Assembly (NCBI GenBank): GCA_016630955.3
Contig: CM049991.1
Location: forward strand, 496,001-560,000
DNA from: Didymella arachidicola
Taxonomy: Eukaryota; Ascomycota; Dothideomycetes; Pleosporales; Didymellaceae
Direction of reading: 5' to 3'
DNA length: 64,000 nt
Shown: positions 55,164 through 64,000 of the stretch, piece by piece
How the letters are laid out: the number at the start of each line of letters is the position of its first letter
Numbering within the stretch: position 1 is the stretch's first letter
The notes under the pieces: generated by a model
What the model was told of the DNA's origin: nothing
Database searches by the model: none
The model's input: the letters and a program-made list of their open reading frames with translations, nothing else
Made by a program: the position numbers and the translations under genes

Positions 55164-57216
55164 AGGATGTATGATACATGTTTTCTTCATGGGTGAGGTG
55201 CGTATATTTGCGTCACTGGACTTGTGGTCAATAAGCATGATAATCTTCCAAACAGTTTTGTACGTTCTCCTCTGTTCATGATGCGATACTAACGCTGCTT
55301 TGCTACGGAGTACGTTAAATTGCAACTTCCTGTCAATTGTAAGTTCTCAAATCTGCAAATAGACGGCAAATCGCGTGGGGGTAATGACGCAAGCGTACCT
55401 CCGCAGTGCATCAAATCGTCCTAGTTGAGCGACGAAGCGGATTGGCCAGTAATATGGTAAAGCCTGGTCAGTTTTCAAGGCATAAGGTTGGCAGGTGGTT
55501 GTCGCGGAGAAATGCACGGAGTGTCTGCACGGATCTGCACCTACACGGTCCTTTGCCTTGTTTGCCTGAATGAGTGCGCGCACCACGTACACGCTAGCGG
55601 CGCCAAAAGGGGCTAGTCTATCCCTAGAACGTATGGACTTGATCTACAACATCTGTACACTTCAATTGTGTTAGTATAAGTAGTCGTAGAGTCCGCTCGA
55701 ATGTTTCAACTTAACACAGGCTCAAGTTTCCAAGTCTCCAACTGGATCACATCATCATCATCATTATCATTGCTGCTCGCCCAAGTCTCCGTACACGATG
55801 GGCAAGTCTATGACCACGAAGCCTTCGACGCCGACTACCATCCAAGCACCTACTCTAGGTCAAGACACAACTCAGACTGGAGCTACAGCATTGTCTAACA
55901 GCATCGGAACCCATGTCGAACTCGCATCCAAAGCCTCAGACACGTACACAGGTCTCATAGCTTGCAATGGTATTTGTAGAGAGCTCTCATCGCCTACCTT
56001 TTACTGACCTGGTCAAGGATCGTTCGACATTCCATTCCACCCACCAAATGGCGTCCGTCGGTCAAGCTCATTGGTGGTCCATGTCCATCGCGAAGCCACT
56101 GACACCGACATGTGCTCAGTGAAGGATGGTCGGCCATAGACATGAAGAATGTGCCTGGACCTAGATGTGTCTAAGAGAGTTCTGGCGCCCATGAGAGATT
56201 AAAATATTGGCGGATAGAGACTACAGCGTACTGCAATGACAACACGGACTCTTGCTTTGATTGTGTTACTGGCCCGATTTGCGAGAAAGTCGACCTACAC
56301 GATCAATCGATGTTGCTGCAGCTGGCAGTGAGAAGAACTGGAGTCCCTGTTGCTGTATAGAACTGCCACGAAGCGTGCAATGAACTCGGAGGAGTGGCCA
56401 CTTCGGCGCCATTCTGACATCGATGGCAGTGCCACGGGACCCCAACCGCCACTCAAGGAGCGCATCCACGACTCATAGACCGGGAGGCTTTTTCTATCGT
56501 GATTTTGTCACCTCGAGTCGCATACTGCTACAATACACCTTCCGTGTTTAGTCGGGCCAGCACCGGTGAAGGCTGTGTGCCGACTCATGGGCTCTCTCAC
56601 AACGTATTACCCTGAATCATGTTCGAGCGGACGCATGCTCCCGCAAGGATCTCGTGAGAGCGCTTCCGTGGTCCAATGGTGTATCTGTACGGCTCGCGAA
56701 GGTCGATTTGTGGAGCAAAATAAGGCAAGCAGCCGTTGCGAACCAAGTGTGTTTCTACTCTGCGCAGGTCGTCAGCCTCATCCGGTCGGTAAAGCACAGG
56801 CATGCCGGCGGTCGATGATATCAACACATACGTAATGTCAGCAGAGCGGCATTGAAGGTAGACACATGTAGGAACTCATCTTCCTGATCAAGAGACCCCT
56901 GAATTTGGGTACTTTATTTCGATATGGGCTGGAACATTGCTTTGTTTACCACTGCTTCAGACTGCATGAGTGAACGCTGACCGCATCAAGGCTTATTCGG
57001 TGTACCGATGTCTCGATATCGATAGGGCTCGCCACCTGAGCTCAACGGAGGTTCATGTCGGGTCTCGTTCCTATACTGTCGAACAGAGTGCTTACGAGTT
57101 TGCTGGCAGAACACTGCGGCATGTGCATAAGTCGGCTTAGTAGACTGAGGACAAATAGTTTTTCGAGAAGAAAGACACAACCATCAATAGACATTAGAAA
57201 AGATGAAGCAGGCCCT
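55164..57216. other. Gene-poor region
   Basis: Two kilobases of lower GC content between the ABC1-family gene and the acyl-CoA synthetase gene. It contains one candidate small gene (listed separately) and otherwise short frames on both strands. No transposon ends, tRNA or tandem repeat were found. Confidence 0.5.
55798..56139 (+). CDS. Candidate small gene of unknown function
   Basis: Two exons (55798-55969, 56018-56139) would encode 97 residues. The intron is GT-AG with a good CTGAC branch point (TTTTACTGACC). The product begins MGKSMTTKPSTPTTIQAP, is rich in Thr and Ser, then reads CNGSFDIPFHPPNGVRRSSSLVVHVH and ends SVKDGRP. I know no family. The splice site quality and phase fit are the only support. 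It could also be a fragment. Confidence 0.3.
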
Positions 57217-59306
57217 CTACAGCTTGACTTGGCCACCTTCAATCTTCTTCAGCTCTTTCGCTGTAAAAGGCACGTATGCGCCATCATTGACATCGCCGGC
57301 CTGCTTGACAGCTTCCGGATCAATACCATCTTTCTGTAAGAGGTGCTTCTGTTGTTTGTTCGTATCCGTGGTAAGCAGTTGCTTAGTGACTCTGATCCAG
57401 ATCGGTCTTGCATAAGCCGGTAGATCTTTCGTAACATGCGCAGCCAGCGACTCCAGCACTTCGCCTTTGACTGCTATGCTCTTCTCAGCGTTGGTAGACG
57501 CAGACAGCGCGGATTCATCCAAAACGACCGCAGCACATCCAGCGCGACCATCGTGACCAGGAACCTGAACGCCATAGACTGCTGCTTCCTCAACCGCCTT
57601 GTGACGACCGACTGCTTCCGAGACTTCTGCTGTGCTAACATTTTCGGACTTCCACCGGAACGTGTCGCCAATGCGGTCGACAAACCACCACCTCCCCTCC
57701 TTGTCCCACCGTACGAGATCTCCGGAGCGGAAGTATGCGTCGCCAAGACGTCTTACCTTTCTGATGATCTTTGAGCTGGTTGCCTTATCGTTGCCGAAGT
57801 AGCCTTGGAACTTCTGGTCAATGTTTGCAGGATCCACTTTGTAAAGTAGCTCGCCTGGTTCATTCCAATCGCAAAGCTGACACAGACCCGAACCCTTGCT
57901 CCTCAGAGGCTGCGCACCATCGGCATCAGGGTCAGTGCGCACAACAGCGACGCCAGAGTTGATCAGAAGACCATAGAGAAGCCCGCTTCGTCCAATAGCG
58001 CCAGAGGAGAGACTGTTATCGCTGCGGTTCCACATGCTGCCGGGCGATTCTGTGGCTGAGTAGAATTCGTAAATTGATCTGATCCCAAATCGCTCCTTGA
58101 AAGGTTCCCAAACATCGGGACGTAGGCCATTGCCAAAAGCCGCGCGGACATGATGCTCTTTGTCTAGCGCAGAGGGAGGCGCAGATAGTAGGTAGCGACA
58201 GGTCTCGCCAACGTAGTGGATGATTGTCGCTTTGTTGGCTCTGACCTCAGGCCAGAATGTTCGGTGGCTGAACTTGGATGATATGCATATAGTACCGCCA
58301 GCACGGAGGACTGCACTTACGCCCAAAACCGAAGCAGAGGAGTGGTAGAGTGGCATAGACGTGTACATGACATCATCCTTCATATTTATCCAACTCGAGA
58401 CGAATCTCGCGCCGCCATGGCACTTGGCCCATGTCATGATGGCAGGCTTGAGAAGCCCAGTAGTACCGCTTGTGTAGATGAGCATTGCCATGTCGTTACG
58501 CAGTTGGCCGGCGCGGCAAGAGTCGGGCTGACGGGCCGGTTGGAGCATCTGGATTGAGTACTCAAGCTGTTTGTCGAAGAAGACGATTTCAAGCTGTCTC
58601 CTTCGTGGCGTTGCGGTGATGCCTTGCCGCTGTGCTTGTGCTAGCGCTCGGCTCTTGACGGAGCGCGGCACCTCACTCTGATCCATCTCGAAGTCGTAGT
58701 TCGCGTCTGTCCCGTCGTTTGTGGTCGCAGGTGCAGGAGAAAAGCCATGCTCGGCCATGACGTCCTCGGCAAAGTTGGCTTTGCTCTCCTGATCGACAAG
58801 CACCAGACGCGCTGTCGATGTCTTGATCGTGTGAATGAGCGGCTTGCCCGTCAGGTTGTAGTTGATGAAAGCCGGCTTCGCGCCAATACTCCACAAACCA
58901 AATCAGACCCAAACAAATGTCTCTGAATTGACAAAGTCCATTGCCACGATCTCGCCCTTTTGCACACCTCTCCCGCTCAGCCACGTGCCGTATCTGAGGA
59001 TGACATCGTACGCCTGCTTGTATGTCCATGTTTGCCCGTGGAAGATGATCCATGCGTGGTCTCCTCTAGGGCCTTGGGCGAGGGCCTCGAGCTCGTAGAA
59101 GACGTTGAGCTGGTCGCGGCGCTCTGCGCGGATCAAGCGCACGGTCGCGGAGACGAGGGAGGAAAGCAACGGCCAGTCGCAGCTGATACCATGGCGGGCG
59201 TTGAGATATGCGAGGCCTGCAGCTGCAGCAGGAACAGCAAGCGGGATGGCTGGTCTTGTCAGCTTTGACTCTTATTTCATAGAGGAGCTCTTTACATACC
59301 AGCCAT
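57217..59306 (-). pseudogene. FAT1-like very-long-chain acyl-CoA synthetase with an in-frame TGA
   Basis: A 7-nt first exon (59300-59306, ATGGCTG) joins a long exon (57217-59249). The protein reads PLAVPAAAAGLAYLNARHGI and VRLIRAERRDQLNVFYELE, typical of the FAT1/FATP family. At codon 118 (58903-58905) a TGA interrupts an otherwise perfect match, TFVWV-stop-FGLWSIGAKPAFINYNL. Family members have Trp there. Downstream the AMP-binding signature YTSGTTG (about codon 261), EFYSATESPG, YFRSGDLVRWD and the VLACS motif RIGDTFRWKSENVSTAEV are intact. The C terminus ends GQVKL, a weak peroxisomal-type signal. The enzyme would activate very-long-chain fatty acids. Apart from the TGA it looks functional, so recent loss, sequencing error or read-through are all possible. 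Confidence 0.85.
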
Positions 59307-60389
59307 TGCAGGAAACCGAGCCAAACTTCGACTACAGTATGTACAAGGATACAGGCTATCACTAGAGAGAGAACAAGGCAAGATAAAAGCAAGGAGCTGT
59401 CAGCAGCAGAACAGGAAGGACCAGCCTGTGTTCTGGTGTCGAGTCGCTGTCAGAGGAAAGTGAGATTCGCTTGACGTGCCCAGCGAGCCGAGGCACGTCA
59501 GCTCGCTCTCTGCATCCAGCTTCGTCACCCCAAGCCACCTTTGCTCTTCCTGCAACTTCCCCTCCTCGCGTAAACCTGGGCAGAAGATGGCCGATCAAGA
59601 GATGCGCAGTGCGAACGACGGCATCTCACTTGTGTAAGGCGAGGCCCGATGTACGACGGATGCACAGATTGACACGGGCGAAGATCAGGCCTCTGGTACT
59701 CATTTTTCTCCGACAATGGTGATCACAGCATCAGGAAGTCGATGAGTTAACAACCGGCCGTTGCAGAGGTTGTGATCATGAGGATATGAGTCGTGAGTGT
59801 CATGGACATGAAAGAAAGAGCAGCTTGGCTTTCCCTCAACCCTGCCCCTTCAGCTCCAGTGTTCCGATATCAGTCGCCCGCTTTCATTGTTTCAGCCCTG
59901 GCGTTGGTGTCGTCGTACACGGCATCTAAGTTGTCTATCCAACGGTATTGAAAGGTCCCCAAAGATTGTGGATCAGGTGGTACAGCGACCCTCAACTGCA
60001 TGGCGGCCATGCAAGGTCTAGCCTTGAAACCCAACAATGGTGACATCCGCACCATGGACACAGTATGGTCGCCTGCACGGCCGCAGTTGACGTACTTTGC
60101 TGAGCACAAAGGAAAAGTTTGACAATTGACTGCAGAGGCGCAACTGCAAGGAGACTCCCGCATTCGGGAACACCAATTATTCTATTGTGTGGCTTTGTTC
60201 GACCTCACAGACAATGGGAGAGCTAACAGACGGCTGCCTGCTTCAACAAGAGAGTTTTCGCATGTTTGTCGGTTTTCACTGCAAGTACCCTATCTCGCCG
60301 ATCATCATATTTGTTTGATAGACTCGCAAAACTTCGCATCTATACACCCAGCGTACAGCCATTGTGAAATCACACAGACACAACTCGAT
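59307..60389. other. Intergenic between divergent genes
   Basis: Upstream of the FAT1-like gene and of the basic orphan. The plus frame of the orphan stays open from 60126, but it contains no ATG before 60390 and looks non-coding in composition there. Nothing else recognised. Confidence 0.45.
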
Positions 60390-62168
60390 ATGACGGCGAG
60401 GCAGCCATACCACACCCTTCCTCACACGCCCGAGCTTAGTATCTATGATACAGACTCCTCTTATTCCAGCGATGAGGAGATGCCAGATCGCGAAGAAACC
60501 GACCAGCTGTTGAGACAAGCGCACCACTATGTCATTACAGAAGGAGGTAAAGACTCGCCTTCAGCCTATATGGAGCGCATCCAACGCATCAACGAAGATC
60601 TAGTGCAGGAGATCTCCGCACATAGCTACGACTGCGACACCAAGCTGTTTCGCCGTGTGAAGCACAAGATCGACCATGTGCTTCGTGAGTTTGAGGACGC
60701 CGTAGACACAAACTCTAGTTTGTACGACTATAATGATTCGCCGGAGTACTACGCCACAACAGCAGAAGAGGGTCTGTACCAAATGGGTTCCAGTCTTATA
60801 ACACCTGAGGGCCCATCTGCTCGACGCACAGCAAGGATTGGTGGCATGGACGATGTAGAGAGGGTGTATCTATATGGTGGTCCTGGTAATCACCCGGAGA
60901 GCTGGAACAAGAATGCTACGGCTTCGCTCTCCTTCCCAGAGACTATACGTATGGCCGACTCTGAGAGCTTACTGGTCGACCGGGACCTTACCTCTACAGG
61001 TAAAATGGAGCCAGTGACCGGTGATGACGCACCTTTCAAGAATCCTCGTCTGCGACAGTTCGAATCTGGTTCGCGGTTCAAGTTACCTACGCCCGATTCA
61101 GCGGACATCAAGAAGGTCAAGGAGTTCGCGTCATTCCACCAACTGCAGACAGCTGTGAAGGCTTTCTACGAAAGCGATGAGTCTAAAGTGTTTGGGGAGA
61201 ACGTGACAGATGTGGAGTTTAAGTACGCTCCACGTGTCTTCCTCGAAAGGCTTGACGTGGGTCAGCAGATCAGTCCTGCATCAAATAGTATGTCGAGACT
61301 CACCCCGTTAGCTGAGTCATACGCTAACAAGACCACAGCAGTCGACCAGTTACGCAGTGCAGTAAATACAACACCAATCAAGCCGCGATCGATTAGCAAT
61401 GGCAGCAGCAAGGTCGGATCCGCACCACCAGCAACTTGCGCGCTTCTCAAGAACTCGCACAGCCCCCCAATATCTACTCCGGTCGACAATTCGACTCCTG
61501 TGGACGATAACCTTCCGCAGATCACCGGCTCGCCTGTCAGCAAGACGTCTCAGTCAAAGGGGACTGCGAGAACCTCAGCAATCCGCCGAATCAAAGCTAA
61601 GACAGAAGAATCTATTCGTTCTCCAAACACTCTGTCAAGTGCGCCCACATACTGGGAGACGAGGCCGGCAACCCACGTCGCCATTCCTAAGAGGAGTCAG
61701 AGCCTTCCATGTAATAATGCGACATCGCCTGCTGCCACTGCAACATCTCAGGTCATCGAGACAGGCAAGCGTAAGCGTCCCAGTACCGATTACGTCGAGA
61801 ACCAGACTGCTGAGGAAATTCGGTACGAAGCAGACTTGGCGCGACGCAGGCAGCTCGAACGAGACTCCGTCAGGCCTCGCACACCCACTCTGCCTGTTGA
61901 GAGCGACGAGACCTCTTTTGGAATTGCCAACACACCGGCTACCCTGCTAGATATGACGCCTAGCTCATCAGTGATGTCCACACCACCTGTCGTCAAGGCT
62001 CGCACAGCAGGAAAGAAAAAGCGTAGGTTCACAAAGCGCGACATGGAACAGCGTGTTTCGCTCGAGACGTACAATAAGATTATGGCGCAGCGAACTCAGA
62101 GCGTCATTGCGGCGTCGGCGAACATCACGAGGGGAAGTACGAGGAGCGGCAGGGTGCGCGAACTGTAG
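60390..62168 (+). CDS. Basic, probably nuclear protein of unknown function
   Basis: An intronless gene of 592 codons from the first ATG (MTARQPYHTLPHTPEL). An acidic Ser-rich start (YDTDSSYSSDEEMPDREE) is followed by a helical segment (SAYMERIQRINEDLVQEISA, then LFRRVKHKIDHVLREFEDAV). A long Ser/Thr/Pro-rich disordered middle follows. The C terminus is basic: GKRKRPSTDYVENQTAEEIRYEADLARRRQLERD and TAGKKKRRFTKRDMEQRVSLETYNKIMAQRTQS, with two likely nuclear localisation signals. I recognise no domain. The conserved-looking parts are the N-terminal helix and the last about 60 residues. It is divergent from the FAT1-like gene and convergent with the phosphoesterase gene (87 bp between stops). Confidence 0.75.
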   Translation: MTARQPYHTLPHTPELSIYDTDSSYSSDEEMPDREETDQLLRQAHHYVITEGGKDSPSAYMERIQRINEDLVQEISAHSYDCDTKLFRRVKHKIDHVLREFEDAVDTNSSLYDYNDSPEYYATTAEEGLYQMGSSLITPEGPSARRTARIGGMDDVERVYLYGGPGNHPESWNKNATASLSFPETIRMADSESLLVDRDLTSTGKMEPVTGDDAPFKNPRLRQFESGSRFKLPTPDSADIKKVKEFASFHQLQTAVKAFYESDESKVFGENVTDVEFKYAPRVFLERLDVGQQISPASNSMSRLTPLAESYANKTTAVDQLRSAVNTTPIKPRSISNGSSKVGSAPPATCALLKNSHSPPISTPVDNSTPVDDNLPQITGSPVSKTSQSKGTARTSAIRRIKAKTEESIRSPNTLSSAPTYWETRPATHVAIPKRSQSLPCNNATSPAATATSQVIETGKRKRPSTDYVENQTAEEIRYEADLARRRQLERDSVRPRTPTLPVESDETSFGIANTPATLLDMTPSSSVMSTPPVVKARTAGKKKRRFTKRDMEQRVSLETYNKIMAQRTQSVIAASANITRGSTRSGRVREL

Positions 62169-62255
62169 ACGATAGACTACGTTGATACGTCCGTTACGAA
62201 TCCCCTTTGTTGTACCTAGAGTGTATACTATCTTGTAATCACCAACTAGATCGAC

Positions 62256-63473
62256 TCAGTCTTCTATCGACTTCCACCCTCCGCGACCCATGTATGTCTC
62301 GCAACCCTCGTCGCACTCTACTTCCCACGCCAATCGGCCAGTCACCACACTCCTCTCGTGGTCTCTCCCACGAACAACGAAAGGTTCGAAACCTCCTATT
62401 TCGCCATTTGGCAGCACTCGCCGAGACCACGTCCCCCCTTTACTTTCAAAGCCGCTGCTCTGCCGGTCAAGCAGTACGAACCACCGCCGTTGATAGACCG
62501 AGCCAATGTTGTTGGTCGAGCCCGGGTAGGCGTTGTGTTTCCGTGTTTGGGCGTCTTCGTCGGTATCAGTGTCCAAGGCTTCCTCAGCTCCAGCCTGGTC
62601 AGTTGTCGAGGAGGGCGTAGACGGTGCTGTGTCGTCCAAGTCAGAGGTATGGCTCGACCGGCGATTTCTCACTGTGGGCCTGTTCCTTCTGCGACGTGCA
62701 GCGGGATTCTTGGGAACGTCGTTGTTCGATGTTAGACAGAGGGTAATGGTGTAGTCTTTTGGGAGACGGGTGCCGTCGAGACGTAGCCGGATGTGCCGTG
62801 ATTTGAAGGCTTCGATGAGTTTCTCGTTCTCATGCCTTTCATCTTGCAACTTGGAGGCGCTCCTATCGTCCTGATCGAATTCATCGTCTGTGTTCTGTGG
62901 ACCTGGCATCTCTTTGTCGTCCTTTTTGCGCGGTAGTACGCTGTATGTCCCCGTGTCCCAGATCAGCAGCGATCCAGTCTTCATGGAGGCAGATTCAATC
63001 AGGTTGTTCCACAAGTTGTGTACGCGTGTTTGAATCGCCATTCATCCTAGCTGTCTCGAGTTTGGGTGACCAGGGAGTCCCTTTGGGAAAGCCCAGGACG
63101 CAGAACTTGTCGCGGAAAACTGCAGGCGGAGGTCATAATGTACGCCTGCTTTGGGGTGATTGTGTTGGTGGATGACGAAGTGGTGGCCATGCTGGTGCTG
63201 ACTGTCCTTGTACAGTGTAGCGTAGTCGTCGATCCATAGTCGTGAGATTTGCACAGTGGTGGATCTTGAGGCCTTTGCTAAGTGGTGTTTGAAATACGTC
63301 AGGTGATCTTGAATCTTCACCCTGCCAGCTTCCACGGCTGCCAATGTGGGGTCCGTATCGCCATTATAGCGGACGTCCACACGTGATTGCGGGGAAGGCT
63401 CCTCGAAGGTCTTCCTCTTCTTGAGCGGACGCGGCGGCGATATGCGTCGTGATAAGCTCGAAGGCAGTTCCAT
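62256..63473 (-). pseudogene. LigD-type 3'-phosphoesterase domain protein with an in-frame TGA
   Basis: One continuous frame of 406 codons on the minus strand is interrupted only by a TGA at codon 144 (63042-63044). Before it lies a basic N terminus (PLKKRKTFEE) and the phosphoesterase core, HHFVIHQHNHPKAGVHYDLRLQ, with SASWAFPKGLPGHPNS. After it the domain goes on directly as MAIQTRVHNLWNNLIESAS and GSLLIWDTGTYSVLP. The C-terminal part is charged and disordered, with a second short module (YQRRWFVLLDRQSSGF). The domain removes 3' phosphates and ribonucleotides at DNA ends in bacterial LigD, and fungi have stand-alone homologues. In the family the stop position is usually Arg, so CGA to TGA is the simplest explanation. 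Recent inactivation, sequencing error or two separate frames are alternatives. Confidence 0.75.
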
Positions 63474-64000
63474 GGATGGTGGCGAATGCACTACTGGCCT
63501 TAGGCGCAAGAATCAGGTCCTTGTGGCAGCATCTGAGCGGTGGTCTTGATCGTCGTCTCCAACGGGACCACAAGCCATTTCACTGAGGCTGAAAGATGCA
63601 GGATATGCTGCGGCCATGGTGAAGTGGAAGGTGTGGGTGGGTCCAAATCCAGGTTCGCCAATTTGGTGCAATCTGGCGGGCACGAGCCGTGGAAGAGCTC
63701 GAACGACCACTCTTTGCTTGCAGCAAGTCCATTTGGTAATCATCGCAATGCAGTCTCCTTCTTGTTACTGCAACAATCTACGTGTGCGTTAAGGGGATGC
63801 GCAGGGAAGCAGAGGATGCCCCGTTGTGTGGGCGCACAAGTCTGGTACTGGTACCGAACCTGCGAGTTATTTTTCTGCAGCTGTGTTCAAGCTGCAGCAG
63901 AAGTCAAAGATAGGTCCTTGGCTTTGCCAGAAGGCTGCCTGAGAAGGCTGACTCTCGTGTTATCGGCCACAAAAACGCAGGTGCTACGATCGAAACGCAG
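63474..64000. other. Window end, upstream of the phosphoesterase gene
   Basis: 527 bp containing the presumed promoter. A 76-codon minus frame at 63513-63743 has no domain and overlaps no good splice site to the gene. Nothing else seen. Confidence 0.4.

Noticed and set aside
60126..60389. 88-codon upstream extension of the basic orphan
   Set aside because: It contains no ATG and has intergenic-like composition; the first ATG at 60390 is followed directly by protein-like sequence.
62385..62405. GGTTCGA string resembling a tRNA B box
   Set aside because: It is part of a short palindrome inside the phosphoesterase coding region; no A box or cloverleaf can be drawn around it.

Overview
This is a gene-dense nuclear window from a filamentous ascomycete (Pezizomycotina). 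Short GT-AG introns of about 45-120 nt, CTGAC/CTAAC-type branch points, a HET-domain gene, a WSC-domain wall protein and a fungal-type ERG9 all point there. A dothideomycete is my best guess, but that is inference from gene content and not a measurement. I rebuilt gene models by joining open frames across splice sites that preserve protein-family motifs. Most models are divisible by three and motif-consistent.

Layout. 1-2040: 3' part of a secreted Ser/Thr/Pro-rich WSC protein with a perfect 120-bp repeat. 2.6-11.6 kb, all on the minus strand: a CAJ1/DJP1-type J-protein, eIF4E, squalene synthase (ERG9) and a KHA1-type K+/H+ antiporter. 12.5-15.9 kb: a damaged APH-family kinase-like gene and a secreted GH5 glucanase with an X2 module. 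16.9-22.3 kb: a CFIm68-like RNA-binding protein, the Sec61 gamma subunit SSS1 (divergent) and a DCAF11/LEC14B-type WD40 protein. 22.8-31.7 kb: a HET protein, the splicing factor PRP17/CDC40, an NMD4-like PIN protein and mitochondrial Asp-tRNA synthetase. 32.7-41 kb: an Arg/Glu-rich orphan, an AP180/ANTH endocytic adaptor, NudC, an orphan and a fumarylacetoacetase-family protein.

41-46.5 kb is a gene-poor accessory stretch holding one orphan gene with a four-cysteine motif and several fragments that look like decayed coding sequence. 46.5-55.2 kb returns to ordinary genes: a ZZ/EF-hand membrane protein, an SDR, YAE1 and a mitochondrial ABC1-family kinase (MCP2/CQD2-like). 55.2-57.2 kb is gene-poor. 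57.2-63.5 kb holds a FAT1-like acyl-CoA synthetase, a basic nuclear-looking orphan and a LigD-type 3'-phosphoesterase homologue.

The genes are mostly unrelated housekeeping functions. I see no biosynthetic cluster, CRISPR array, rRNA, tRNA or intact transposon. The most interesting signals are lesions in otherwise well-conserved genes: single in-frame TGA codons in both the FAT1-like gene and the phosphoesterase gene, which lie about 4 kb apart, and a frameshift plus a lost metal-binding Asp in the APH-like gene. Others are a GC-AG intron, an initiating 7-nt microexon, a tandem duplication across a stop codon, and the decayed 41-46.5 kb region.
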